A stretch of DNA of 30,158 bases. Origin: Candidatus Pelagibacter sp. GTDB lineage: Bacteria; Pseudomonadota; Alphaproteobacteria; Pelagibacterales; Pelagibacteraceae. How positions within the stretch are numbered: the first letter of the stretch is position 1; each line of letters starts with the position of its first letter. The stretch spans positions 1 through 30,158 of the forward strand of contig JAOJEG010000009.1 in assembly GCA_028226535.1 (NCBI GenBank), in the 5' to 3' direction. The translations under genes and the position numbers were made by a program. Under the pieces are notes generated by a model, which saw only the letters and a list, made by a program, of their open reading frames with translations, made no database searches and was not told the DNA's origin. This document shows positions 15,286 to 22,861 of this stretch, piece after piece.

Positions 15286-16485
15286 ATGAAAAATCTGAAA
15301 GACAAAAAAATTCTTTATATAATTTGTGGCGGGATATCTGCTTATAAAAGTCTTGAAACAATTAGGCTTTTTAAAAAGAATGGAGCACAAATAAAAACTA
15401 TTTTAACCAATAGTGCTAAAGAATTTATAACTCCTCTTTCAGTTGCATCTCTTTCACAAGGCAAAGTTTACAGCGATCTATTTAGTGTTGAAAACGAGAC
15501 AGAAATGGATCATATCGCTTTATCAAGATGGGCAGATGTTATTTTAATTGCTCCGGCTACAGCAAACACTATTTCAAAATTAGCTCAAGGAACTACTGAT
15601 GATTTGGCTTCAACTGTAGTACTGGCATCAAATAAAGAAATTTATTTAGCACCTGCAATGAATGTTAGAATGTGGGAGCACCAATCTACAAAACAAAATT
15701 TAAAAAAACTAGTAAGTTATGGCTATAAACTTATTGGCCCAGAAATTGGGGAAATGGCTTGTGGTGAATATGGTGAAGGGAAAATGTCTGAGCCTAATAA
15801 AATTTCTAATGAAATAAATAATTATTTCTTAAATCTTAAAAACAGTAAAAAACTAAAAGCATTAGTTACAGCTGGTCCAACAAATGAATATATTGATCCT
15901 GTAAGATTTATTACAAATAAATCTAGTGGTAAACAAGGGTATGAAATTGCTAAATCTTTATCTAAAAAAGGTTTTGATACCACTCTTATTTCTGGTCCAG
16001 CTAATTTAACAATTGATGCTGATATAAAACTTATCAAGGTTGAAACAGCAGATGAAATGTTGTTAGAAACTCAAAAAAACTTGCCAGCAAATGTAGCGGT
16101 ATTTTCTGCAGCTGTAGCTGATTTTAAAATTAATAAAAAATACGAATATAAAATAAAAAAACAAGATTCGCTTAATTTAAATCTAGAAAAAAATGTAGAT
16201 ATATTGAGTTATGTTTCAAACCATAATTCTATGAGACCAGATCTTGTTATAGGGTTTGCAGCAGAAACAGATAATGTTGAAAATAATGCAGAAAAAAAAT
16301 TAAGTAATAAAAATTGTGATTGGATCATTGCTAATGATGTATCCAATAAAAAAATTGGCTTTAGTTCTGATTTCAATGAAGTGACGGTTTACTATAATGA
16401 CAAAAAAAAAGAGAAGCTTTCTTACAAAAAAAAATCGGAAATATCTGATGAAATAGTTGATAGAATAATAAATCAATTAAGTTAA
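15286..16485 (+). CDS. coaBC: Bifunctional phosphopantothenoylcysteine decarboxylase/synthetase
   Basis: Carries two consecutive steps of coenzyme A synthesis in one 399-residue protein. The N-terminal flavoprotein CoaC half has HIALSRWAD near residue 75 (catalytic His), PAMNVRMW near 122 and MACGEYGEGKM near 156 with the catalytic Cys. The C-terminal CoaB half starts around residue 190 with TAGPTNEYIDPVRFITNKSSG and contains FSAAVADF. Length is typical. Its TAA shares one base with the dut ATG. Confidence 0.96.
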   Translation: MKNLKDKKILYIICGGISAYKSLETIRLFKKNGAQIKTILTNSAKEFITPLSVASLSQGKVYSDLFSVENETEMDHIALSRWADVILIAPATANTISKLAQGTTDDLASTVVLASNKEIYLAPAMNVRMWEHQSTKQNLKKLVSYGYKLIGPEIGEMACGEYGEGKMSEPNKISNEINNYFLNLKNSKKLKALVTAGPTNEYIDPVRFITNKSSGKQGYEIAKSLSKKGFDTTLISGPANLTIDADIKLIKVETADEMLLETQKNLPANVAVFSAAVADFKINKKYEYKIKKQDSLNLNLEKNVDILSYVSNHNSMRPDLVIGFAAETDNVENNAEKKLSNKNCDWIIANDVSNKKIGFSSDFNEVTVYYNDKKKEKLSYKKKSEISDEIVDRIINQLS

Positions 16486-16922
16486 TGACAAAAGTTCTTA
16501 TAAAAAAATTAGACTCTTCTGTTGAGTTGCCTGCATATAAAACTAGTGGAGCATCAGGTATGGATTTAATGGCTTTTTTAAATGAAGCAATAACACTAAA
16601 ACCAAAAAAATCTTGTTTAGTCCCAACAGGTATTTCTGTTGCGTTTCCTAGTGAATTTGAAATTCAAATCAGACCAAGATCTGGTTTAGCTGCTAAAAAC
16701 AATATTAGTGTATTGAACACTCCAGGAACAGTAGACAGCGATTATAGAGGTGAGATTAAAGTTATTCTTTACAATCATGGTGATACTGATTTTTTAATAA
16801 ATAATAAAGATAGAATTGCTCAAATGATTTTAACTCCAGTTATTAAGATGGATTTAGAAGAAACAGATACTTTACCTGAAACAGTTAGAGGAGAGGGTGG
16901 ATTTGGCTCAACTGGAAAATGA
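16485..16922 (+). CDS. dut: dUTP diphosphatase
   Basis: Hydrolyses dUTP to dUMP, limiting uracil in DNA and feeding thymidylate synthesis. The 145-residue trimeric-dUTPase protein has all five motifs: SGASGMDL, PRSGLAAKN, GTVDSDYRGEI, RIAQMIL and the C-terminal RGEGGFGSTGK. It sits immediately after coaBC, the widespread dfp-dut arrangement, and overlaps the next gene by 4 bp (ATGA). Confidence 0.97.
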   Translation: MTKVLIKKLDSSVELPAYKTSGASGMDLMAFLNEAITLKPKKSCLVPTGISVAFPSEFEIQIRPRSGLAAKNNISVLNTPGTVDSDYRGEIKVILYNHGDTDFLINNKDRIAQMILTPVIKMDLEETDTLPETVRGEGGFGSTGK

Positions 16923-17674
16923 GTTCAAAATTAAGTAAAAATCAACTCAAAAAGTTTTCAAGACAAATTATTTTAAAAGATATTGGTATTTTAGGTCAAA
17001 AAAAAATTTTAAACTCAAGAGCACTAATAATTGGTATGGGGGGATTAGGTTGCCCTGTTGCAGAATTTTTAACCAGATCAGGGGTTGGATCTCTAGGAAT
17101 TGTAGATCACGATATAGTTGGTCTTTCTAATATCCATCGACAAACTTTGTATGATGAGAAAGATTTAGGGAAATTAAAAGTTAAAGCTGCCAAAAAAAAA
17201 TTAGTTGGTATTAATTCTAAAACTAAAATTAATATTCATAATTTCAAATTAGATAAAAAAAAATTTATAAAGATTATTAAAAAATATGATTATATTATTG
17301 ATGGAACAGATAATTTTGAAACAAAATTTTTAATTAACGATATAAGTTTAAAATATAAAAAATTTTTAGTAACAGGAGCTATAAGTAAGTTTGATGGCCA
17401 TATATTTGCTTTTAATTTTAGTAATAAAAAAGATCCTTGTTTAAGATGTTTTTATCAAGAAGAAACTATCTCTGACGAGATTCTAAACTGTGAATATGAA
17501 GGAATACTTGGCACTGTTGCTGGTATTATTGGCACCATGCAGGCTAATGAAATCTTAAAAAAAATTTTAAATATTGGAAAAAATTTAAATGGATATATTT
17601 TAATTTTTGATTTGTTAAATTTAAATTTTAGAAAAGTAAAATTTGATAAAAGAAAAAAATGTATATGTAATTAA
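16919..17674 (+). CDS. MoeB/ThiF-family sulfur-carrier adenylyltransferase
   Basis: E1-like enzyme that adenylates the C-terminus of a ubiquitin-fold sulfur carrier (MoaD or ThiS). The 251-residue protein has the nucleotide loop GMGGLG (39-44), the Asp region VDHDIVGLSNIHRQ, DGTDNF, and two Cys pairs for structural zinc (PCLRCF and KCIC at the extreme C-terminus). There is no rhodanese domain, so the form is E. coli MoeB/ThiF-like. Molybdopterin versus thiamine cannot be separated by sequence; no moa or thi genes are in the window. Overlaps dut by 4 bp and the SH3 gene by 1 bp. Confidence 0.88.
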   Translation: MSSKLSKNQLKKFSRQIILKDIGILGQKKILNSRALIIGMGGLGCPVAEFLTRSGVGSLGIVDHDIVGLSNIHRQTLYDEKDLGKLKVKAAKKKLVGINSKTKINIHNFKLDKKKFIKIIKKYDYIIDGTDNFETKFLINDISLKYKKFLVTGAISKFDGHIFAFNFSNKKDPCLRCFYQEETISDEILNCEYEGILGTVAGIIGTMQANEILKKILNIGKNLNGYILIFDLLNLNFRKVKFDKRKKCICN

Positions 17675-18117
17675 TGTATAAAATTATTTGCACACTAATT
17701 TGCCTAACAATTTTTATATCTTCTTCCATGGCTGAAGAGGCTTTTGTTTCCTTAAAAAAAAGCAAAGTAAATGTTCGTTATGGCCCAAGTTTTGAATCAG
17801 ATATTAAATTTGTTTATAAAAAGATTAACTTGCCCTTGAAACAAATTGATAAAAAAGAAAATTTTAGAAGAATAATTGATTTAAAAAACAATAGTGGCTG
17901 GATACACATTTCACAATTAAAGAAAAATAATTCAGTTATCGCACTTCAAAATAAAGTTTTGTTTAAAAAACCATCCTCATTTGCTAAACCTATAGCCCAA
18001 ATTGAAAAGGGAAGACTATTAATTGTCAATAAATGTCACGATAAATGGTGTAAAATTAAATCTGAAGATTATGAGGGATGGATTAAAACTAATGATATTT
18101 GGGGCTTAATTAACTAA
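17674..18117 (+). CDS. Exported protein with bacterial SH3-like domains
   Basis: A 147-residue protein with a signal peptide (about residues 1-20, ending SSSMA). Two SH3-like repeats follow: one beginning KVNVRYGPSFESD and ending GWIHISQL, the second with VNKCHDKWCKIK and ending GWIKTND. This DUF1058-type architecture is common in alphaproteobacterial envelope proteins and is thought to bind peptidoglycan or other envelope ligands. Its function is unknown. It ends the ubiE-led run, overlapping the convergent DUF3501 gene by 8 bp. Confidence 0.85.
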   Translation: MYKIICTLICLTIFISSSMAEEAFVSLKKSKVNVRYGPSFESDIKFVYKKINLPLKQIDKKENFRRIIDLKNNSGWIHISQLKKNNSVIALQNKVLFKKPSSFAKPIAQIEKGRLLIVNKCHDKWCKIKSEDYEGWIKTNDIWGLIN

Positions 18118-18709
18118 AATCAGCTGATAAAGAACTCAAATTTGCTAAACTTAACTTTGTAGTATGCGAATATTCTTTGTGATCAATCCCAATCTCAACT
18201 TCCACGCCATCTGATTTGAATTGTTCAATTTGTTCATCATTGAGCTTAAAATGAATAAATTGAACTGAAGAAGCCTTACCTTCTGCAGAAGTTCTATCAA
18301 CATCTTCTTCAGGAATAGCTTTTATTGATTGGCCATCAATTTTAATAAAAACTTTTTCTTCAATTCCTCCAACTTTGCTTAGAAATGCGGCTCTTGAAAC
18401 AGGGTTGTCAATTTCAAACATTAACGTGGCTGTAAGTTCTTTTCCATTTGGTATTAAGGGATTGTAAGCTACCAGTTCATCTTTTAATTGTTCATCACCG
18501 CCTTTTTCAATGTAAAGCATCTCTTGGACTTGAGCCAACATTGTTTCATAACTTTCAAAATAAAAAGTAGCGTATGGGCCAAGTGCAATTCTTCTATCTT
18601 TTTTAAAGTTTACAATATTTTTTCTAAGCTCTTTTCTGTTTTTTGTATAAACATCTAAAGGCATGATATCTTCTTTTATAATTTCTCTTTTTTCTCTTGG
18701 CATGATCAT
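18110..18709 (-). CDS. DUF3501 family protein
   Basis: A 199-residue soluble protein of unknown function. RRIALGPYATFYFESYETMLAQVQEML and YNPLIPNGKELTATLMFEID (each read in parts) are the conserved DUF3501 segments. The ATG at 18709 overlaps the upstream stop as ATGA; a second ATG two codons on (MPREKRE) is equally plausible. DUF3501 genes are typically found directly after a rubrerythrin and a GlpC/HdrD-like Fe-S protein, exactly as here. This implies it works with them, perhaps as an accessory subunit, but no catalytic residues or metal motif stand out. Confidence 0.85.
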   Translation of the reverse strand: MIMPREKREIIKEDIMPLDVYTKNRKELRKNIVNFKKDRRIALGPYATFYFESYETMLAQVQEMLYIEKGGDEQLKDELVAYNPLIPNGKELTATLMFEIDNPVSRAAFLSKVGGIEEKVFIKIDGQSIKAIPEEDVDRTSAEGKASSVQFIHFKLNDEQIEQFKSDGVEVEIGIDHKEYSHTTKLSLANLSSLSADFS

Positions 18710-20037
18710 AACCTATAACTTTTTGCCATTAATTCGATAGGATGTAACGCCTCATCATTAGAAATATTTGTATCCACTTCCAATTGCTTTAGATGTTTAC
18801 CAGCCAATGGGCAATCTGAGGCCATGTACTTATTATTTTTATTCTTAATTTGTCTGGCTGTTGGTCTTCCAACTTTATTTGCTAAATCATGAGTGTCTTT
18901 CATCACACCAAACGTGCCTCCGTGACCAGCACATCTTTCAACAACATCTAGCTTAACGTTTGGAATAAGTTTTAACATATCTCTTGATTTGATACCCATG
19001 TTTTGCGCTCTTGCATGACATGCATTGTGAACTGTAACTCCACCGTCTATTTCTTGTAATCCATCAGCCAATCCTTCATTGTTTGCTATATCAACAACAT
19101 ACTCATCAATATCCATTACATTTGAAGATAATCTTTTAATATTCTCATCCTTAGGCAACAGCAGAGGCCATTCAAATTTTAACATCAAGCCACAACTGGC
19201 TGTTAAAGTGATTACTTTATACCCTTTATCAACCCACTCTAATAAATCTTTAGATACTTTCTTTGCTTGTTCCACCACTTTAGGCAGATCTGCTTGTTCT
19301 AAAAAAGGCATACCACAACATCCTGGATAAGCCTCTTGAACTTCAACTCCATTCTTTTTTAAAACTTTTAGAGCGGCAACTCCTGTATTTTTTTTATTAA
19401 AATTCACGAAGCAGGTAGTATAAATTACAACTTTTCTATCTTTATTTGAAATTTCAAAATTTATCTGATCTTTATTTTTTTTAAAAAAATTCGAAAATGT
19501 TTCTGAATTATATTTTGGTAGTTGGACTCTTTTATCAATTCCAGCAATAATTTCTAAAATTTTTCTAAAAAATTTGTTTTTAACGCTAGAAGCCCAATTA
19601 ACTAATTTTGAAAACATAACACCAATTTTTGCGTTTCTGTCTATTTGGGCTAATTGTGTTGGCACACTTGGCAATTTTCCTAATTTTTTTTGAGCCGTTC
19701 TATATCTCAACATTAAGTGAGGGAAGTCTAAATCAAAATCATGAGGAGGTACATACGGGCATTTAGTCATAAAACACATGTCACATAAAGTACACGCATC
19801 TACAACAGGTTCAAATTGTTCACTTTTTAAACTTTCAACATCCTCATTTTCAGACTCATCAATCATATCGAATAGTTTTGGAAACGAGTCGCATAAATTA
19901 AAACATCTTCTACAACCATGGCAGATATCAAATGCTCTTCTCATTTCAGCATCTAATTTTTCAGGATTTAAAAAATCAGGATGTTCAAAATCTATAGGAT
20001 GTCGAATAGGGGCGTCTAAACTTCCTTCTTTACTCAT
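18706..20037 (-). CDS. GlpC/HdrD-like iron-sulfur oxidoreductase
   Basis: A 443-residue electron-transfer protein. Two [4Fe-4S] ferredoxin-type motifs lie near the N-terminus: Cys39, 42, 45 and 49, and Cys82, 85, 88 and 93 (the last followed by Pro). Two CCG-type domains follow: one has GCCGMPF and a later ASCG; the other has HNACH, then CAGHGGTFG and DCPLAG. Each departs from the canonical CCG/CxxC set, for example CAG for CCG. Similar proteins are annotated as glycerol-3-phosphate dehydrogenase subunit C or heterodisulfide-reductase-related, but no GlpA/B or HdrA/B lies nearby. Context between rubrerythrin and DUF3501 suggests it exchanges electrons with rubrerythrin. There are no membrane helices. 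Confidence 0.88.
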   Translation of the reverse strand: MSKEGSLDAPIRHPIDFEHPDFLNPEKLDAEMRRAFDICHGCRRCFNLCDSFPKLFDMIDESENEDVESLKSEQFEPVVDACTLCDMCFMTKCPYVPPHDFDLDFPHLMLRYRTAQKKLGKLPSVPTQLAQIDRNAKIGVMFSKLVNWASSVKNKFFRKILEIIAGIDKRVQLPKYNSETFSNFFKKNKDQINFEISNKDRKVVIYTTCFVNFNKKNTGVAALKVLKKNGVEVQEAYPGCCGMPFLEQADLPKVVEQAKKVSKDLLEWVDKGYKVITLTASCGLMLKFEWPLLLPKDENIKRLSSNVMDIDEYVVDIANNEGLADGLQEIDGGVTVHNACHARAQNMGIKSRDMLKLIPNVKLDVVERCAGHGGTFGVMKDTHDLANKVGRPTARQIKNKNNKYMASDCPLAGKHLKQLEVDTNISNDEALHPIELMAKSYRL

Positions 20038-20064
20038 AATTTTAATTGAAATTTATTTTGAATA

Positions 20065-20092
20065 TTTAGTGGGCATTTTAATGCCCACTAAA
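20065..20092. repeat. Perfect 13-bp inverted repeat between rubrerythrin and Fe-S genes
   Basis: TTTAGTGGGCATT and AATGCCCACTAAA are exact inverted copies around a 2-nt centre. With GGGC/GCCC in the core this is the strongest hairpin I found in the window. In the minus-strand mRNA it lies 8 nt past the rubrerythrin stop. A run of U precedes it, but A-rich sequence follows, so it is not a textbook intrinsic terminator for that transcript. A 3'-end-stabilising or partial-termination role is more likely. Confidence 0.85.
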
Positions 20093-20100
20093 AAAATTTG

Positions 20101-20517
20101 TTAGCTAATAGATTCTAAAGTTTTTTGGAATTTACCAGCGTGAGATTTTTCAGCTTTTGCTAAAGTTTCAAACCAATCAGCAATTTCTTCAAATCCTTCT
20201 TCTCTAGCCGTCTTTGCCATACCAGGGTACATGTCTGTATATTCATGTGTTTCACCTTGTACTGCTGATGCTAGATTAGCTTTAGTTTCACCAATTGGTA
20301 AACCAGTAGCTGGGTCGCCAACTTCTTCTAAATACTCTAGGTGACCATGTGCGTGACCTGTTTCACCTTCTGCTGTTGATCTAAATACTGATGCAACATC
20401 ATTGTATCCTTCGATGTCTGCTTTTTGAGCGAAGTAAAGATATCTTCTATTTGCTTGGCTTTCACCAGCAAATGCTGCTTCTAGATTTTCTTTTGTCTTT
20501 GTTCCTTTTAATGACAT
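20101..20517 (-). CDS. rbr: Rubrerythrin (ferritin-like domain only)
   Basis: Diiron protein that reduces hydrogen peroxide. The 138 residues form a four-helix ferritin-like bundle with ligands E19, E52, H55, E89, E92, E123 and H126, the last pair in AEKSH. There is no C-terminal rubredoxin CxxC domain (classical rubrerythrin is about 190 aa), so electrons must come from another protein. A strong AAGGAG ribosome-binding site (20529-20524) and less AT-biased codons suggest high expression. It leads the set rubrerythrin - Fe-S protein - DUF3501, with a 63-bp gap holding a strong hairpin after it. Its promoter region carries Irr-box-like sequences. Confidence 0.93.
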   Translation of the reverse strand: MSLKGTKTKENLEAAFAGESQANRRYLYFAQKADIEGYNDVASVFRSTAEGETGHAHGHLEYLEEVGDPATGLPIGETKANLASAVQGETHEYTDMYPGMAKTAREEGFEEIADWFETLAKAEKSHAGKFQKTLESIS

Positions 20518-20546
20518 TATTTTCTCCTTAATTTAATGATGGAGAA

Positions 20547-20574
20547 GATATAATGCTTCTAAACTGAAAGTCAA
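20547..20574 (-). promoter_or_regulatory. rbr: Candidate rubrerythrin promoter
   Basis: On the minus strand TTGACT (20574-20569), a 16-bp spacer and TATATC (20552-20547) give a sigma-70-like promoter about 30 bp upstream of the rubrerythrin ATG. The spacer contains AGTTTAGAA (20565-20557), a half site like those of the neighbouring Irr-type element, so a bound repressor would block RNA polymerase. Confidence 0.55.
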
Positions 20575-20584
20575 TAGTTTAGAA
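20557..20584. repeat. Inverted repeat TTCTAAACT-N10-AGTTTAGAA in the rubrerythrin promoter
   Basis: Two exact 9-bp inverted copies, 20557-20565 and 20576-20584, separated by 10 bp. The left copy lies between the presumed -35 and -10, and the right copy is part of the 17-bp Irr-box-like element. This places two repressor half sites across the promoter. Confidence 0.7.
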
Positions 20585-20594
20585 TAATTATAAT
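20578..20594 (-). promoter_or_regulatory. Irr-box-like operator upstream of rubrerythrin
   Basis: Read on the minus strand this is ATTATAATTATTCTAAA, differing by one base from the element at 21058-21074. It resembles the alphaproteobacterial iron-control (Irr) pattern TTTAGAA-N3-TTCTAAA: the right half is perfect and the left half is degenerate. It lies just upstream of the rubrerythrin -35. The consensus is from memory; the near-identity of the two sites is seen directly. Confidence 0.55.
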
Positions 20595-20623
20595 GTATAA
20601 TTTAAATTATTGATTTTATTAGA

Positions 20624-21052
20624 TTAATTTTGATTTTGATTATCACTCGCAACTTTAATCAAAACTTCAACTGATTTTACTTTTTTCCCAGTAACATTAT
20701 TTTTAATATTAATAGAATCAATATCGTTTTGATGACAATCAATTAATTCATGAGTGTCTTCATCATAAAAATGATGATGGGCTGATGTATTTGTATCAAA
20801 ATAGCTTTTATCGCTATTTATTGCTATCTCTTTTAGATAACCTTTTTTTTCAAAATGATGAACTGTATTATAAACCGTAGCTAAAGATATTTTTTCGTTC
20901 AAATCCTCAGAAATTTTTTTAGCCAGATCATTAATTGTAAAATGAAATGTCTTCTCTCTATTAAATAGAACTTCGCAGATTTTAACCCTTTGTTTAGTTG
21001 GTCTTAATCCAGCTTCTCTTAATTTATCAATAAAATTGCAGTTTTTTGTCAT
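20624..21052 (-). CDS. irr: Fur-family iron response regulator, Irr type
   Basis: A 142-residue winged-helix regulator. The recognition region is SLATVYNTVHHFEKKG (56-71). SYFDTNTSAHHHFYDEDTHE carries the triple His (92-94) typical of Irr, a heme-responsive Fur relative that represses iron-using genes under iron limitation. The paired CxxC zinc motifs of PerR and many Fur proteins are absent, and so is the N-terminal GCPWHD heme motif of Bradyrhizobium Irr, as in many other Irr proteins. It diverges from fabABI, a linkage common in Alphaproteobacteria, and lies next to rubrerythrin. A minus-strand TATAAT (21091-21086) is a likely -10, with an Irr-box-like element between it and the start, implying autoregulation. 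Confidence 0.87.
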   Translation of the reverse strand: MTKNCNFIDKLREAGLRPTKQRVKICEVLFNREKTFHFTINDLAKKISEDLNEKISLATVYNTVHHFEKKGYLKEIAINSDKSYFDTNTSAHHHFYDEDTHELIDCHQNDIDSINIKNNVTGKKVKSVEVLIKVASDNQNQN

Positions 21053-21057
21053 TTTTG

Positions 21058-21074
21058 TTTATAATTATTCTAAA
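21058..21074 (+). promoter_or_regulatory. Irr-box-like operator in the irr/fabA divergent region
   Basis: TTTATAATTATTCTAAA is one mismatch from a perfect TTTAGAA-N3-TTCTAAA palindrome and shares 16 of 17 bases with the site upstream of rubrerythrin. It lies between the candidate irr -10 (21091-21086) and the irr ATG, covering the predicted 5' leader, which suits autorepression. It is 73 bp upstream of the fabA ATG, so it could also influence fabA. Confidence 0.6.
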
Positions 21075-21146
21075 CTGAGAACAAAATTATAGTGTTTTAT
21101 TATATTATATTACCATTAAATCAAGTATTAAGGGAACTCAAATTTT

Positions 21147-21647
21147 ATGAAAAAAAACTCTTATAGCTATGATGATCTTATAACATGTGGAAATGGTGAG
21201 CTTTTTGGTCCAGGAAACGCCAAATTACCCCTTCCTCCAATGCTTATGTTTGATAGAATTACTGAGATTAACGAAAACAACGGTTCTTTTAATAAAGGCT
21301 CATTAAAAGCTGAATTAGATATTAAAGATGAACTTTGGTTTTTTGAATGTCACTTTAAAGGAGATCCAGTGATGCCTGGATGCCTAGGTCTTGATGCGAT
21401 GTGGCAGTTAGTTGGGTTTTATCTGGGATGGCTTGGAAACCCAGGTAAAGGACGAGCTCTTGGAGTTGGCGCAGTAAAGTTTACTGGTGAAGTTATTAAG
21501 AGTGTCAAAAATGTAAGGTATGAAATTGATATGAAAAAAATTATGTCACCTGGAGGAACAACGGTTGGTTTGGCTAATGGGTTAGTTTTTGCAGATCATA
21601 AAAAAATATATTCAGCAGAAAGTTTAAAAGTGGGGTTGTTTAAATAA
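21147..21647 (+). CDS. fabA: 3-hydroxydecanoyl-ACP dehydratase/isomerase FabA
   Basis: Dehydrates 3-hydroxyacyl-ACP and isomerises trans-2- to cis-3-decenoyl-ACP, the branch point for unsaturated fatty acids. The 166-residue hot-dog-fold protein has the active-site pair His69 ([19 protein letters not shown]) and Asp83, matching E. coli His70/Asp84. Length is normal (E. coli 172 aa). An AAGGGA ribosome-binding site lies at 21130-21135. Its stop overlaps the fabB start (TAATG). fabA-fabB-fabI form one unit beside divergent irr. Confidence 0.97.
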   Translation: MKKNSYSYDDLITCGNGELFGPGNAKLPLPPMLMFDRITEINENNGSFNKGSLKAELDIKDELWFFECHFKGDPVMPGCLGLDAMWQLVGFYLGWLGNPGKGRALGVGAVKFTGEVIKSVKNVRYEIDMKKIMSPGGTTVGLANGLVFADHKKIYSAESLKVGLFK

Positions 21648-22858
21648 TGAGAAGAGTAGTAATAACAGGATTAGGAATTGTTTCTTGCTTAGGGAACAAT
21701 CAAGAAGAAGTTCATCAATCATTGGTCAATTCAAAATCAGGAATTTCTTATGCTGAAGAATATAAAGAACATAATCTTAAAAGTCATGTTCATGGCAAAC
21801 CAAATATAAAATTAGAAGATCATATTGATCGAAAGACAATTAGATTTATGGGCTCAGGTTCAGCTTACAATTACATTGCAATGAAAGAAGCAATTGAGGA
21901 CTCTGGTTTAGAAGAAACAGAAGTAAGTAATTTTAAAACTGGAATAGTTATGGGTTCAGGAGGACCTTCAATTGAGAATGTTATTTTAGCTGCTGACAAA
22001 ACTAGAGCTAAAACTCCAAAATTAATGGGACCATTCATTGTTCCAAGAACAATGGCAAGTACGGCATCTGCTACTCTTGCTGTTCCGTTTAAGATTAAAG
22101 GAACCAATTACACAATGAGTTCAGCTTGTGCAACAAGTGGACACTGCATTGGGAATTCAATGGAATTAATTCAAATGGGCAAACAGGATGTTGTGTTTGC
22201 AGGTGGAAGTGAAGAAGTTCACTGGGCAATGACTGCAATGTTTGATGCAATGACAGCTCTATCTTCAAAATATAATGATGCACCTGAGACAGCATCAAGA
22301 GCATATGATAAAACAAGAGATGGTTTTGTAATAGCTGGTGGTGCTGGAGTATTAGTGCTTGAAGAATATGAACATGCTAAAGCTAGAGGTGCTAAAATAT
22401 ACGCGGAATTAACTGGTTATGGAGCAACTTCAGATGGATACGATATGGTAGCTCCATCTGGTGAAGGAGCTGTAAGATGTATGCAAATGGCAATGTCGAC
22501 AGCTAAAAATAAAATTGATTATATCAATACTCATGGGACTTCTACTCCTGTTGGAGATATTACAGAGTTAAATGCAGTTAAAAATACTTTTGGAGACAAT
22601 ATTCCAAAGATTAGTTCAACAAAATCTTTATCAGGCCATCCATTAGGTGCTGCATCTGTTCATGAAGCAATCTATTGTTTAATAATGATGAAAAATAATT
22701 TCATTACTGGCTCTGCAAACATTAGTGAGATGGATGAAGAAGCTAAAAAATTTCCAATAGTTTCAAAAACTGAAACTGGTGCAACTTTAAACACAGTAAT
22801 GTCTAATAGTTTTGGTTTCGGTGGAACTAACGCTGCTTTAATTTTTGAAAAGGTTTAA
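21647..22858 (+). CDS. fabB: 3-oxoacyl-ACP synthase I FabB
   Basis: Condensing enzyme that elongates the unsaturated intermediate made by FabA. The 403-residue thiolase-fold protein has the catalytic triad Cys161 (SSACATSGH), His296 (NTHGTSTP) and His331 ([10 protein letters not shown]), and the C-terminal [11 protein letters not shown]. The Cys-His-His triad separates it from the initiating FabH enzyme. Pairing with FabA in one overlapping operon supports FabB over FabF. Followed by fabI after 3 bp. Confidence 0.96.
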   Translation: MRRVVITGLGIVSCLGNNQEEVHQSLVNSKSGISYAEEYKEHNLKSHVHGKPNIKLEDHIDRKTIRFMGSGSAYNYIAMKEAIEDSGLEETEVSNFKTGIVMGSGGPSIENVILAADKTRAKTPKLMGPFIVPRTMASTASATLAVPFKIKGTNYTMSSACATSGHCIGNSMELIQMGKQDVVFAGGSEEVHWAMTAMFDAMTALSSKYNDAPETASRAYDKTRDGFVIAGGAGVLVLEEYEHAKARGAKIYAELTGYGATSDGYDMVAPSGEGAVRCMQMAMSTAKNKIDYINTHGTSTPVGDITELNAVKNTFGDNIPKISSTKSLSGHPLGAASVHEAIYCLIMMKNNFITGSANISEMDEEAKKFPIVSKTETGATLNTVMSNSFGFGGTNAALIFEKV

Positions 22859-22861
22859 ATT

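Noticed and set aside
18706..20037. Fe-S protein as anaerobic glycerol-3-phosphate dehydrogenase subunit GlpC
   Set aside because: No glpA or glpB adjoins it, and its neighbours are rubrerythrin and DUF3501, so the GlpC name would mislead about function.
20065..20092. Hairpin after rubrerythrin as a classical intrinsic terminator
   Set aside because: In the mRNA sense the U run precedes the stem and A-rich sequence follows it, so the trailing U tract is missing. A stability or attenuation role is more consistent.
20624..21052. PerR or classical Fur instead of Irr
   Set aside because: The paired CxxC zinc sites of PerR and many Fur proteins are missing, while the SYFDTNTS-HHHF stretch and fabA linkage fit Irr. 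The nearby box also matches the Irr pattern better than a 19-bp Fur box.
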